Assembly: GCF_030503735.1 (NCBI RefSeq)
Contig: NZ_CP073096.1
Location: 124,001 to 188,000, forward strand
Direction of reading: 5' to 3'
DNA length: 64,000 nucleotides
DNA from: Corynebacterium tuberculostearicum
GTDB lineage: Bacteria; Actinomycetota; Actinomycetes; Mycobacteriales; Mycobacteriaceae
Shown here: positions 28,185-36,954 of the stretch, one piece after another
Layout: every line of letters begins with the position of its first letter
Position numbering within the stretch: position 1 is the stretch's first letter
Translations under genes and position numbers: made by a program
Notes under the pieces: model-generated
Told to the model about the DNA's origin: nothing
Database searches by the model: none
Seen by the model: the letters and a program-made list of their open reading frames with translations, nothing else

Positions 28185-28634
28185 TTAGCTCGCTGCCCGT
28201 TTGTGGGCAAAGTAGCTAATACCAAAGGTCCCGGTGACAAAGACTCCCAAGATGATAGTGAGCAGGGTGTCGGAAACGTGGAAGTCCCAAAAAGAGGAGG
28301 CGATGCCGAGGCCGCCAATGCCCAAGAGCATGGCGTGCAGGGTGTTTTCAGAGGCCTGCGAATACCAATGGGATTCGATGGAGTTTTCCGGATCGGGTGT
28401 TGCTCCGCGGATGGTGTCCCGATCCACCATGAAGCCCCAGCTAGCCGCCGTGGCAACAGGAAATAGGCACAGTGCGTATACAGCAAACGCTAGCCACGGC
28501 GAATCTTCGTGTACGAACGTGGCCACAAGCGCACCGGCTGCCGCTGCGATGGCTGCGCCTGCCGCCACGGACAAAGTAATGAGCTTGGTTTGGGTGCCGC
28601 CAAACTTGGGGCGGCCAAAGCGAGTGGTCTGCAT
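28185..28634 (-). CDS. Four-helix membrane protein, XRE-linked
   Basis: A 149-residue membrane protein with about four hydrophobic segments (near residues 20-40, 50-70, 95-115 and 120-140). It is encoded ahead of the XRE regulator in a two-gene operon. The start is ATG 28634, with GGAGG five bases upstream; the longer open frame to 28679 would include the promoter. It resembles the DUF2178/DUF3796-type membrane proteins found next to YozG-like regulators, but the match is by layout rather than by motif. The function is unknown; immunity or signal-sensing roles have been proposed for such pairs. Confidence 0.7.
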   Translation of the reverse strand: MQTTRFGRPKFGGTQTKLITLSVAAGAAIAAAAGALVATFVHEDSPWLAFAVYALCLFPVATAASWGFMVDRDTIRGATPDPENSIESHWYSQASENTLHAMLLGIGGLGIASSFWDFHVSDTLLTIILGVFVTGTFGISYFAHKRAAS

Positions 28635-28657
28635 GGGACCTCCTGTAGTAAACGATT

Positions 28658-28717
28658 GTAAAGCGTGCTTGACACACACTATATGTTAAAGGACCTTTAC
28701 TGTAAAGGACGCTTTAC
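28658..28717. promoter_or_regulatory. Promoter of the XRE operon inside a palindromic operator array
   Basis: On the minus strand TTTACA (28701-28706), a 17-base spacer and TATAGT (28678-28683) form a near-consensus promoter. Overlapping it are the perfect palindromes TAAAGG-A-CCTTTA (28687-28699) and TTTAC-T-GTAAA (28696-28706). An outer pair GTAAAGCG (28659-28666) and CGCTTTAC (28710-28717) flanks them. The arrangement is that expected for cooperative binding by a small XRE repressor. Confidence 0.65.
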
Positions 28718-28771
28718 CATTTTGAGTAAATTCATTCTTAAGGATGAATGGCAGTCTTTTAGGGTAGGGGC

Positions 28772-29434
28772 ATGGCAGTGGATAACATCAGGTTGAAAGA
28801 TGCGCTTATCGGAATAGCGGCCGTCATTGCAATGGATGTCCTCTTAGTGGCGACAGTTTTTGTCATGATGAAGGCTGGTTTAACCACGGGTGGACTGGGC
28901 ACGATCATGCCCATTGCGCTTGTTCTTTCAGTGGTAGTGCCAACGGCTGGGTTGGTGTACTACCTCAAACAGCGGGGAATTAGTCTCGGCTTTCTTCCAT
29001 TGGGCCGGCGTGGTTGGCACTTATTGTGGCAGGTTCCTCTCGCTATTTTTGTAGCTGGGGTCGCAGCCGCGATTGTGGGGCCGCTATTGGGGTTATCACC
29101 ATCGGAAAATACATCCGCAGCTGATGGGCGAGGTGTGATGGTCGTCGTTTCTTTAGCGTGCTACCTATTTTTGGCGCCGCTGATAGAAGAAATTGTGTTT
29201 CGCCGCCTGCTCATGGGGTACTTGGATCGCAGTGTTCCAGCGATTGCTAGCGTTCTCTTCAGTTCGGTGCTATTTGGTGCCGCCCATATTGCTCCACCGG
29301 TCATCGTTTATGCGACTTTCCTGGGGATGGGGTGCGCGTTAGTAACTCGCTTCCACAATTCTCTGCGTGCAGGCTTTATTTTGCACCTTGCTAACAACCT
29401 AACCGTGCAGTTGATTGCAATCTCAGCACTATAG
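28772..29434 (+). CDS. CPBP-family intramembrane metalloprotease
   Basis: A 220-residue integral membrane protein with about six to seven helices and the CPBP (Abi/Rce1-like) motifs: the glutamate pair and arginine in LIEEIVFRRLLMGYLDRS (about residues 137-154) and the downstream histidine in FGAAHIAPP (about 169). Members process prenylated proteins in eukaryotes. In bacteria they are often bacteriocin-immunity or regulatory proteases. It diverges from the XRE operon across about 140 bp containing palindromic operators, so it may be co-regulated. AGGGTAGGGG precedes ATG 28772. Its composition is somewhat AT-richer than the uppS region. Confidence 0.85.
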   Translation: MAVDNIRLKDALIGIAAVIAMDVLLVATVFVMMKAGLTTGGLGTIMPIALVLSVVVPTAGLVYYLKQRGISLGFLPLGRRGWHLLWQVPLAIFVAGVAAAIVGPLLGLSPSENTSAADGRGVMVVVSLACYLFLAPLIEEIVFRRLLMGYLDRSVPAIASVLFSSVLFGAAHIAPPVIVYATFLGMGCALVTRFHNSLRAGFILHLANNLTVQLIAISAL

Positions 29435-29477
29435 TCTTGGCGTGAAATATGCTCCCAGTGTGCGCCGCAAAACAAAG

Positions 29478-29508
29478 ACCTCAGGCTCCGGAAGTCGGAG
29501 TCTGAGGT
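29478..29508 (-). terminator. Terminator of the zur gene
   Basis: A thirteen-base stem (29478-29490 with 29496-29508, one mismatch) with loop GAAGT. On the minus strand it is followed by CTTTGTTTTG, so it serves the zur transcript; it may also stop read-through from the CPBP gene. Confidence 0.75.
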
Positions 29509-29546
29509 TAGGGGAGGGGCGGCTTCACGGGGAAGCGCGAGCGCGT

Positions 29547-29966
29547 TTAAGCGGAAGCGGTACAGTCGCTGCAGATGCCAAAGACCTCGGCGTCGTGACC
29601 GGTGAGCTCGAAGCCGTACTCCTCAGCCACGGAGGTTGCCCACTTTTCAATCGGGCCGCCGTCGATCTCCTCGGTGCGGCCACACTTGGTGCATACCAAG
29701 TGGTGGTGATGGGCGTCGGTCTCGCAGTGGCGGTAGAGGGTTTCGCCGTTTGGCATGTGGAGCGCGTCCACTGCATCGATGTCGGTCAGGGACTGCAGGG
29801 TACGGTACACGGTGGTCAGACCCACCTTCTCCTCGCGCTCTTGGAGCTGGTGGTAGATCTCCTTAGCAGAGGAGAATTTCTCCATTTCCCGGAGCACCTC
29901 GACGACTGCGGTGCGCTGCTTGGTATTGCGCGCGCCTAGTTTGGGAATACTGTCGTGTAAAGCCAT
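29547..29966 (-). CDS. zur: Zinc uptake regulator, Fur family
   Basis: A 139-residue Fur-family repressor (FurB/Zur type). The winged helix (residues about 10-80) includes TKQRTAVVEVLREMEKFSSA. The metal region has HHHHLVCTKCGR (about residues 89-100) and the C-terminal CSDC (about 133-136), giving the two CxxC structural zinc pairs. It represses zinc-import and zinc-sparing genes when Zn2+ is sufficient. It lies 69 bp downstream of an ArsR-family gene on the same strand and next to glyS, the same order as the znr-zur locus of C. glutamicum, which supports Zur over Fur. Confidence 0.9.
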   Translation of the reverse strand: MALHDSIPKLGARNTKQRTAVVEVLREMEKFSSAKEIYHQLQEREEKVGLTTVYRTLQSLTDIDAVDALHMPNGETLYRHCETDAHHHHLVCTKCGRTEEIDGGPIEKWATSVAEEYGFELTGHDAEVFGICSDCTASA

Positions 29967-30035
29967 GACCGCAATATTATCAGTGCTTTTTCAACAACTG
30001 CATAGTCAGGCGGCTTTATATGCAGGGGTGAGGGG

Positions 30036-30326
30036 CTAGGAGGCGATCTTGGCGGCGTCGGCAAGCAAGCCCAAAACCTGCGGGGCAATAAGAGAGTACG
30101 TAACCTCGCGCCCGCTGCGTTCGGAATCAACAATGCCCGCCTGCTTGAGCACGCGCAGGTGCTGGCTGATGAGCGGCTGGGACTTACCAGTAGCCTTGAC
30201 GAGCTCGTGTACAAAGTGATCGCGCTCGGCCAAGCGGGAGATGATGGCGATGCGTAGGGGCGAATCGAGGGCAGCGATCACGCCGGTGGCCGCGGAAGCA
30301 TTAAGGGCCGTGTCAGTGGTCGTCAT
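30036..30326 (-). CDS. ArsR/SmtB-family metal-responsive regulator (Znr-like)
   Basis: A 96-residue winged-helix repressor. The DNA-recognition part reads VKATGKSQPLISQHLRVL, then KQAGIVDSERSGREVTYSLI for the beta wing. There is no cysteine in the DNA-recognition helix, so metal sensing, if any, would use acidic and histidine residues as in CzrA-type sensors (DHFVHEL, and a C-terminal helix poor in His). Such genes beside zur respond to excess zinc in corynebacteria, so that role is inferred. ATG 30326 is preferred, with AAGGTG upstream; a TTG at 30344 would add six residues. It is divergent from glyS. Confidence 0.82.
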   Translation of the reverse strand: MTTTDTALNASAATGVIAALDSPLRIAIISRLAERDHFVHELVKATGKSQPLISQHLRVLKQAGIVDSERSGREVTYSLIAPQVLGLLADAAKIAS

Positions 30327-30510
30327 AGGGAAAGTCACCTTCAATTCAATACCTATTATCTGTCGGTGACTCTTATATTACCCGATGTGTTCAATAACTC
30401 GTATGTATTTCAAATTAAATTCATGCCCCAATCCCACCGCCGACAAGCGCTTAGGGTTAGACTGAACGAGATTGTCAAGACTGTCCCCTACCAGAGGAGT
30501 CCGAAAACTC

Positions 30511-31890
30511 ATGGCATCCGTCATCGATACCGTTGTAAACCTGTGTAAGCGCCGCGGCTTGGTCTACCAGGCAGGTGAAATTTACGGCGGTTCCCGCTCC
30601 GCGTGGGACTACGGCCCTCTTGGTGTAGAGCTCAAGGAAAACATTAAGCGCCAGTGGTGGCGCCATATGGTTCAGTCCCGCGCAGACGTCGTGGGCGTAG
30701 ATACCTCCGTCATCCAGCCGCGTCAGGTCTGGGTATCCTCCGGTCACGTCGAGGTCTTTTCTGACCCGCTGGTGGAATCCCGCCACACCGGCAAGCGCTA
30801 CCGTGCCGACCACCTCATTGAGGCCTATGAGGAAAAGCATGGCCACGAGCCAGAAAACGGGCTGGCAGATATCAATGATCCAGAAACTGGTCAGCCGGGT
30901 GACTGGACCGAGCCAAAGGCCTTCTCCGGTCTGCTCAAGACCTTCCTCGGCCCGGTGGACGATGAGCAAGGCCTGCACTACCTGCGCCCAGAGACTGCAC
31001 AGGGCATCTTCGTCAACTTCAAGAACGTGATGACCTCCTCGCGCATGAAGCCGCCGTTTGGCATCGCGAATATTGGCAAGTCCTTCCGCAATGAGATCAC
31101 CCCAGGTAACTTCATCTTCCGCACCCGCGAGTTCGAGCAGATGGAGATGGAGTTCTTTGTCAAGCCGGGCGAGGACGAAGAGTGGCACCAGTACTGGATT
31201 GATGACCGCTATAACTGGTACGTGGACCTAGGCATCAAGGAAGAAAACCTGCGCCTATACGAGCACCCGAAGGAAAAGCTCTCCCACTACTCCAAGCGCA
31301 CCGTGGACGTGGAGTACGCCTTTGGCTTCAAGGGTTCCAAGTGGGGCGAGCTGGAAGGTGTGGCCAACCGTACTGACTATGACCTATCCGTACATGCTAA
31401 AGGCTCGGGCGAGGACCTGTCCTACTATGACCAGGCCAACGACGAGCGCTGGATCCCGTATGTCATCGAGCCGGCTGCCGGCCTGGGCCGTTCCATGATG
31501 GCCTTCTTGGTGGATGCCTACGATGAGGAAGAGGCCCCGAATGCCAAGGGTGGCACCGATAAGCGCGTGGTCCTGCGCCTGGACCGCCGCCTGGCACCGA
31601 TCAAGGTAGCCGTGCTGCCGCTGTCGAAGAAGGAAGAGCTCTCCGAACCGGCCCGCAAGCTGGCCAATAAGCTGCGCGCCTACTGGAACGTGGACTTTGA
31701 CGTCTCCGGCGCCATCGGCCGCCGCTACCGCCGCCAGGATGAAATCGGCACCCCGTTCTGCGTCACCTTCGACTTCGACACCCTCGAGGACGATGCCGTA
31801 ACCGTGCGTGAGCGCGACACCATGGAGCAGGAGCGCGTGAAGCTCGATGACCTCGAGGCTTACCTCGCCGCTCGCCTGATTGGGTGCTAG
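30511..31890 (+). CDS. glyS: Glycine-tRNA ligase
   Basis: A 459-residue class II aminoacyl-tRNA synthetase of the single-subunit (alpha2) type that charges tRNA-Gly. Class II motif 2 is seen in [20 protein letters not shown] and motif 3 in [10 protein letters not shown]. The start region [21 protein letters not shown] is diagnostic for glycyl enzymes. The C-terminal anticodon-binding domain begins near [13 protein letters not shown] (about residue 365). ATG 30511 has AGAGGAG upstream; the frame extends to 30472 but without a better start. A possible -10 is TAGACT near 30459. No T-box leader was seen. Confidence 0.95.
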   Translation: MASVIDTVVNLCKRRGLVYQAGEIYGGSRSAWDYGPLGVELKENIKRQWWRHMVQSRADVVGVDTSVIQPRQVWVSSGHVEVFSDPLVESRHTGKRYRADHLIEAYEEKHGHEPENGLADINDPETGQPGDWTEPKAFSGLLKTFLGPVDDEQGLHYLRPETAQGIFVNFKNVMTSSRMKPPFGIANIGKSFRNEITPGNFIFRTREFEQMEMEFFVKPGEDEEWHQYWIDDRYNWYVDLGIKEENLRLYEHPKEKLSHYSKRTVDVEYAFGFKGSKWGELEGVANRTDYDLSVHAKGSGEDLSYYDQANDERWIPYVIEPAAGLGRSMMAFLVDAYDEEEAPNAKGGTDKRVVLRLDRRLAPIKVAVLPLSKKEELSEPARKLANKLRAYWNVDFDVSGAIGRRYRRQDEIGTPFCVTFDFDTLEDDAVTVRERDTMEQERVKLDDLEAYLAARLIGC

Positions 31891-31892
31891 TA

Positions 31893-32402
31893 ATGCATTA
31901 CACCAGCTGGGATCGCTCCGACCGTGCAAAACCCGTGCTCTTGGCCGAGGAAGGCCCAGAGCAGCTGGGCGTATTTTCGGGGCAGTCCGCGGAGGTGGAC
32001 GGCCACTTCTGGCGCACCGAGGTCAGCGACCTTGGCGCCTCTGCCACGCTTGCCGACGGCTCCATTTACCGCCTTGCCGGCCGCCTCGGCCGCGATAAGC
32101 GCTTGGAAGCATCACTCAACGGCCGCACTTTTCACTTCATCAATGAAAACACCGGCGACTGGATCATCGATGACGTCGACGATGAAAAGGTAGGGCAGTT
32201 TACCGCCCGCAACTCCGGCGTGCGCAAGGCCATCCTGGAATTCGAGCACGATGCCGAGGGCCTGACCACCGCGGAAATCGCCGGCTTGAGCTGGTTTACC
32301 CGCGTTATCCTTGATGCCAATACCCAGGGCAAGGCATGGGCCTGGATCATCACCTTGGTCCTGGCATCCATCGTGGCTATCCTCGCGCTTTTCGCCTTCT
32401 AA
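31893..32402 (+). CDS. Tail-anchored membrane protein, unknown
   Basis: A 169-residue protein with a soluble N-terminal domain of about 140 residues (beta-rich, opening MHYTSWDRSDRAKPVLLAEE) and one C-terminal transmembrane segment (about 148-167, AWAWIITLVLASIVAILAL). No family is recognised. It follows glyS by two bases and its stop overlaps the next gene by one base (TAATG), so glyS and two unknown genes form one unit. The next protein shares a similar soluble theme (WxW opening, LERR-type core), suggesting related folds. Confidence 0.65.
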   Translation: MHYTSWDRSDRAKPVLLAEEGPEQLGVFSGQSAEVDGHFWRTEVSDLGASATLADGSIYRLAGRLGRDKRLEASLNGRTFHFINENTGDWIIDDVDDEKVGQFTARNSGVRKAILEFEHDAEGLTTAEIAGLSWFTRVILDANTQGKAWAWIITLVLASIVAILALFAF

Positions 32403-32842
32403 TGACTGCGCAGTGGACGTGGTGTGAAGGTGCTCTCAGCAACGCCGCGGGGCACGAGCTCGCCTCGGTGCGCGGCGGTGTGCTTGCCACCGCGACCGGC
32501 GAGCGCCTAGCTTTGGAGTCCTCGCTGGATTCTTCCTCCCCGCGGTTCTTTCTGCGCGCGCAGACCGCCGCGGGCGAGGATTTCTCGGTCACCCAAGCCG
32601 GGATTACCGTCACCCGCCTGCGCGCGACCTGCGCTGACCGCGAGTACCTTCTGGAGCGCCGCAACCCCTTCCGCCGCGAGCGCCGCATCGTGGCCCGCGG
32701 CACGGGCGCCGAGGTTGCCAGCACCGCGCCGGCCGGCGATGGTCTGCGCGTGAGCGTGGGTGAGCTGCCCGAGCTCGACGCTATTTTCTTGAGCTACGCC
32801 TGTGCGCTTCTCGATGCCACCCCGCGCACCCTGCGCACCTAG
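32402..32842 (+). CDS. Hypothetical protein, translationally coupled to the preceding gene
   Basis: A 146-residue protein without signal or membrane segments, rich in Arg and Ala, with a likely all-beta core (TVTRLRATCADREYLLERRN, then ERRIVARGTGAEVAS). ATG 32402 shares one base with the previous stop; the frame is open further upstream, but the coupled start is far more likely. It looks like a soluble relative of the preceding protein's cytosolic domain, a judgement from pattern only. It is followed by a GC-rich 100-bp gap and a convergent gene. Confidence 0.6.
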   Translation: MTAQWTWCEGALSNAAGHELASVRGGVLATATGERLALESSLDSSSPRFFLRAQTAAGEDFSVTQAGITVTRLRATCADREYLLERRNPFRRERRIVARGTGAEVASTAPAGDGLRVSVGELPELDAIFLSYACALLDATPRTLRT

Positions 32843-32947
32843 GCCTGCGCCGGGGAGAGCCGGGAGCCGGGCCACCCGCGCGCGCGAGCCTAGGGCAGGG
32901 CTGCCGGGCCGTGGGGTGGACTGGGCAGGCTAGGCGGAATGGGCGGG

Positions 32948-34972
32948 CTAGAAGGAGCCGCCGCGGAAGCCGCCCCCGCCGCCACCGCCGAAGTCTCCGC
33001 CGCCAAAGCTTCCTCCGCCGAAGCCGCCGCCTCCGAAACCACCGCCGAAGCCACGGCCGCCGCCGAGCATTTGGCCAAGGACCATACCAGTCACGACATT
33101 GCCGGCCGCATTGCCCATCTGCTGGCGCTGCTGGCGGCGGCGGTGTTCGTCGATGTCCTCCTTGGCGCGTTGCAGCGCCGCATGGGCCGCGGCCACCGCC
33201 TTGCGGGAGGACTGCAGCGCGGCGCGGATGTCGCTGCGCTCGGTGTGAAGGGCTTGGGCGTGGAGGCGTTTGGCGTCGGCAAGCGCGGTGCGTGCGCCCG
33301 AGCCGATGATGCGGCCGCGGGAGGAAATGAGGTCCTCTGCAGCCTGGATATTGGATTCCGCCACGGAAATCTGCTGGCGGAAGAGATCCAGCTGGCGCGC
33401 GTGCGTGGAGGTCTTTTCGCGCACGCGGTCGAGCGCTTCATCTAGTTGGGTATCGATAGAGGTCAGCGCGGTGTGCTGGCCCAGCGGATCCTGCTGGCCG
33501 TGGGCCTTGGCCTCGTTGACGGCGGTGCCGGCGCGGCCGAGGAGATCCTCGAGGGCGTCCCAATCCGCCGTGGTTCCCTGGGCCTTGCCTTGCCGTTCGA
33601 GCTCGCGGGCCTCGTCGATTTCGCCTTCGACCTCGGCAATGAGGGACTCGAGGTTACCGCGAGCGGTGGCGATATTCTCCTCGGCGTTTTCCACGCCGGA
33701 AATGAGGCGGTCCGTCATCTCGCAGGCGTGCTCGATATCGCGGATCAAGCCCACCAGCGGGCCTTGCTGGCCGGCCGGCTGCTCTTGGACCTTCCGGGCC
33801 TTATCCAAGAGCTTTTCGGCCTCATCGAGGGAAGCGGCGGCAAGCTCGGGGTTATCGACAATGGGGGAGAGCACATTTTCGTCATAATTGCCCTTCAGGC
33901 CAGCCAGCGTGGACTCGGCCTCCGGCAGGCGGGCGCGCAGGCCCACGGTGCGCTGGGTGAGCTCATCCAATTTTTCATCGGAGTGGATGAGCAGATCACG
34001 CATCTTGGCAAACTCTTCGGCTTGGGCATCCAGGGCGTCATCGGCCTGGCCGCAGGAGGAGACGATTTCCACCAGCATTTGGCGGCGCTCGGCCGGGGAC
34101 TCCGGTATGGCATCATCTAGACGCTGGCGCAGGTGGAAGGCCTTTTGCAGGGTAGAGGTGGAGTGGTTCATCGCCTTGGTAAATGGGCGCACGCGCTCAG
34201 GACCGAACTCGGAAAGCGCGATATTGAGCTCCTCCTTGCCGCGGCGAATGGACTCATCGGTAGAGACCAACTCCTCCTGGGCCAGCTGGTCCAAAGTCTC
34301 CAGAGACAGGCGGCCGAGCTGATCGGTATCGCCCGGGGCAATCTCGCGGGCGGACTCCAGCGTCTGCGCCTTATTCTTCTTAGTGCTGCGGCGCGAGTAG
34401 TACATGATTCCGCCACCGGCGGCGACGATGGCGGCCGCGCCACCGCCTAGCCACGCCAAGCCAGAGGAGTCGGAGGAATTGGAGGTGGGGGAGTTGCCCA
34501 AGGCGGCGTCGGCAAGCGCGAGGGCGGAAGCACCGTACTCATCGCTGGTCAGCTTGTCATAAGCGGCGTCATACATCTGATCCAGCCGGCCCTTAGGCCA
34601 ATCCTTGCCGGTCTGTACGCCCATCTTGCGGTCATTGATGGATAGCGCATAGACCGCGGAATTAGGCCCCTTGTCCTTGACCGCCGCTGCGGCAAAGGTT
34701 TCTGGATCCGTGCCTAACTCATCGGTGATGTAGACAAAAAGGGTTCGGTGCTCCTCTTTTTGCAGCTGGCCAATCTTTTCCCGGAGCTCGGCGTTTTCTT
34801 CGGTGCTTAATACGCCTGCGTCATCGGTAACCTTTTCCGTTAGGGTTGCCGTACCGGTGCCCTGTGCCACGGTGGTGGTCTCGGCGGCGAAGGCAGATCC
34901 CGCACCGATAGAGGTGCAGCCCAAAATGAAAGCGGCAATGGCCGCGCGGCCCAAACGTGCACTCAAATTCAT
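32948..34972 (-). CDS. TPM-domain membrane protein with coiled coils and Gly-rich tail
   Basis: A 674-residue exported and anchored protein. The signal peptide (residues 1-27) ends AFA before AET. The TPM (YgcG/DUF477) domain covers about residues 35-150, with LSTEENAELREKIGQLQ and VYALSINDRKMGVQTG. One transmembrane helix is near 173-192 (GLAWLGGGAAAIVAAGGGIMYY). A cytosolic charged, mostly coiled-coil region runs from about 200 to 620. The C-terminus is a Gly-Phe-rich tail of about 40 residues (GGGFGGGGFGGGSFGGGDFG). TPM proteins are common in actinobacteria; roles in envelope protein handling or photosystem repair (plant homologues) are known only for some. The start ATG 34972 is set by the signal peptide; the frame is open to 35038. 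Confidence 0.85.
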   Translation of the reverse strand: MNLSARLGRAAIAAFILGCTSIGAGSAFAAETTTVAQGTGTATLTEKVTDDAGVLSTEENAELREKIGQLQKEEHRTLFVYITDELGTDPETFAAAAVKDKGPNSAVYALSINDRKMGVQTGKDWPKGRLDQMYDAAYDKLTSDEYGASALALADAALGNSPTSNSSDSSGLAWLGGGAAAIVAAGGGIMYYSRRSTKKNKAQTLESAREIAPGDTDQLGRLSLETLDQLAQEELVSTDESIRRGKEELNIALSEFGPERVRPFTKAMNHSTSTLQKAFHLRQRLDDAIPESPAERRQMLVEIVSSCGQADDALDAQAEEFAKMRDLLIHSDEKLDELTQRTVGLRARLPEAESTLAGLKGNYDENVLSPIVDNPELAAASLDEAEKLLDKARKVQEQPAGQQGPLVGLIRDIEHACEMTDRLISGVENAEENIATARGNLESLIAEVEGEIDEARELERQGKAQGTTADWDALEDLLGRAGTAVNEAKAHGQQDPLGQHTALTSIDTQLDEALDRVREKTSTHARQLDLFRQQISVAESNIQAAEDLISSRGRIIGSGARTALADAKRLHAQALHTERSDIRAALQSSRKAVAAAHAALQRAKEDIDEHRRRQQRQQMGNAAGNVVTGMVLGQMLGGGRGFGGGFGGGGFGGGSFGGGDFGGGGGGGFRGGSF

Positions 34973-35025
34973 GCCCACCACTTTACCGGCTCCACCTAGC
35001 CCGCTGCGGGTAGTGTAGTAGGGCA

Positions 35026-35601
35026 GTGAAGTACGCAATTGTTTTAGGAACCGCCCAATACGATGGCCGCCCCTCTCGCATTTTGGCCGGCCGCCTGCGC
35101 CACGCCGGTGAGCTAGCCACGGCCGAGGGGCGAGACGTCATTACCGTGGGTGGCAAGCTGCCCGGGGATAGGTTTACTGAGGCCGGTGTTGGCGGCACCT
35201 TTCTGCGCGAGCATTTCCCGCACCTAACCGTGCACGCGGTGGAGGAGGGGATGGATACCCGCAGCTCCCTTGCCGTGGTCAAAGAAACCTTCGCGCTTTC
35301 CGACGCCACCATCATCACCGATCCCCTCCATCGCCTGCGCACCGCACTCATCGCCCGCCAAGAGGGGATCAAGGTCACCGTGTCCGGCACGCCGTACTAC
35401 CCGGCCGCGCGCTTTTCTAAACCCTGGTGGCGGTACCTTGCCCACGAAACCGGTGGCGTGGCCTACGCGCTGGTGGCCGGCCTTTTGCCGCCGCGCGGTG
35501 CCGCTGCACTGCGCAATGGTTTCTACCGCGTGGAGCGGGTGCTGCGCCCGAATCAAAAGCTGCGGCATCAGACGATTGAGCAGGAAGACAACCGCACTTA
35601 G
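35026..35601 (+). CDS. YdcF/SanA-like DUF218 protein
   Basis: A 191-residue DUF218 (ElyC/SanA/YdcF) protein. It has the core KYAIVLGTAQYDGRPSRILAGRL at the N-terminus, VITVGGKLPGD (about residue 40), and EEGMDTRSSLAVVKE and ATIITDPLHRLRTALIARQ (about 75-115). The C-terminal part contains a WWRYLAHE segment. Members bind nucleotides or act on envelope precursors; none has a firm reaction. There is no N-terminal membrane anchor, unlike SanA and ElyC. The start is GTG 35026, about 50 bp from the divergent TPM gene; dgt follows closely downstream. Confidence 0.82.
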   Translation: MKYAIVLGTAQYDGRPSRILAGRLRHAGELATAEGRDVITVGGKLPGDRFTEAGVGGTFLREHFPHLTVHAVEEGMDTRSSLAVVKETFALSDATIITDPLHRLRTALIARQEGIKVTVSGTPYYPAARFSKPWWRYLAHETGGVAYALVAGLLPPRGAAALRNGFYRVERVLRPNQKLRHQTIEQEDNRT

Positions 35602-35649
35602 GCCACGTTGCTCACCCAAAAGGCCAGTTCACGGAATAAGCTTGACGCC

Positions 35650-36942
35650 GTGTCCTATTCCTATTCCGCCGCCGATTTTGCCCGCTTGGCCGATGAAAAG
35701 CCGAAGCGCTCAGCCTTCCATACCGTGGAAGAACATCGCGGTGTATTCGCCCGCGACCGCGCCCGGGTGCTGCACTCGGCAGCGCTGCGCCGGCTAGCGG
35801 ATAAAACGCAGGTCGTCGGCCCGCGCGATGGCGATACTCCACGCACCCGGCTTACCCACTCGCTGGAGGTCGGCCAAATTGCGCGCAGTATCGGTGCTGG
35901 GCTCGGACTCGATCCTGACCTATGCGATATGGCAGGGCTCACCCATGACATCGGCCACCCACCCTATGGACACAATGGCGAGAATGCGCTCAATGAGGTC
36001 GCGCTTAATGGTTTCGAGGGCAACGCGCAGACCCTGCGTATCCTCACCCGCCTGGAGCCCAAAGTTATCGTGGACGATGCCCATGGCCAGCCGCAAAGCT
36101 ATGGTCTCAACCTCACCCGTGCCGCCCTCGACGGTGCATGCAAGTACCCTTGGATCAAGACCAATCCCGATGGCAGCACCAACCGCAAATACGGTGCCTA
36201 TGACGAGGACGCGGATCTGCTCGAGTGGCTGCGCGAGGGCCATACCGATAACCGCAAGTGCATCGAAGCCCAGGTCATGGACTGGTCCGATGACATCGCT
36301 TACTCCGTGCACGACGTGGAAGATGGCATCATCTCCCGGCGCATCTCTTTGAACGTTCTGTGGGACTTGGTGGAGCTGGCCCAGCTGGCGGAAAAGGGTG
36401 CCAAGGCTTTCGGCGGCACCGCCGATGAGCTCTTGGAGGCGGCCGATAGCCTGCGCAACTTAAGCGTCATCAACGCCATCGGTGACTTTGACTATTCCTT
36501 GCGCGATTACGCCAACCTCAAAAAGATGACCTCAGAGCTCGTCGGCCGCTACGTGGGCGCAACCGTTGGCGCCACCAGCGAGGCCAATGCCGATCTCATC
36601 GCCTCCAATACCCTTGGCCGCATGCATGGCGATCTCGTCGTTCCCAAGCAAGCCGAAGCCGAGGTCAAGCTGCTGAAAACCATCGCCGTCCTCTACGTCA
36701 TGGACGAGCCCGCCCACCTAGCCCGCCAAGACCGCCAACGCGAGCGCATCTACCGCGTCTACGACTACCTCGTCGCCGGCGCCCCCGGCTCCCTCGATGC
36801 CACCTTCCGGCTGTGGTGGGAACAAGCCGATACCGACGCCGCCCGCGACCGCGCCATCATCGACCAGATTGCCTCCATGACCGAGTCCCGCCTCGAGCGC
36901 CTGGCCCGCCGGAGCGCGGAGCTGTCTGGGTTTTTGAGTTAG
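35650..36942 (+). CDS. dgt: Deoxyguanosinetriphosphate triphosphohydrolase-like protein
   Basis: An HD-domain enzyme of about 430 residues that hydrolyses dNTPs to deoxynucleosides and triphosphate. HD ligands lie in RTRLTHSLEVGQIA (His) and GLTHDIGHPPYGHNGENAL (His-Asp plus flanking His residues, about residues 97-116), with a further aspartate in MDWSDDIAYSVHDVED. The N-terminal hallmark RARVLHSAALRRLADKTQV is intact. The start is uncertain: GTG 35650 fits the usual N-terminus, while TTG 35608 would add 14 residues; neither has a Shine-Dalgarno. dgt next to dnaG is the normal corynebacterial order, here separated by three accessory genes. Confidence 0.92.
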   Translation: MSYSYSAADFARLADEKPKRSAFHTVEEHRGVFARDRARVLHSAALRRLADKTQVVGPRDGDTPRTRLTHSLEVGQIARSIGAGLGLDPDLCDMAGLTHDIGHPPYGHNGENALNEVALNGFEGNAQTLRILTRLEPKVIVDDAHGQPQSYGLNLTRAALDGACKYPWIKTNPDGSTNRKYGAYDEDADLLEWLREGHTDNRKCIEAQVMDWSDDIAYSVHDVEDGIISRRISLNVLWDLVELAQLAEKGAKAFGGTADELLEAADSLRNLSVINAIGDFDYSLRDYANLKKMTSELVGRYVGATVGATSEANADLIASNTLGRMHGDLVVPKQAEAEVKLLKTIAVLYVMDEPAHLARQDRQRERIYRVYDYLVAGAPGSLDATFRLWWEQADTDAARDRAIIDQIASMTESRLERLARRSAELSGFLS

Positions 36943-36954
36943 GCTTTAGGCTTA

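Noticed and set aside
30345..30510. T-box leader in front of glyS
   Set aside because: No T-box sequence or antiterminator was recognised, and the spacing is short.
32948..33070. Tandem repeat or CRISPR-like pattern
   Set aside because: These are coding repeats for the Gly-Phe-rich tail of the TPM-domain protein; there are no spacers.
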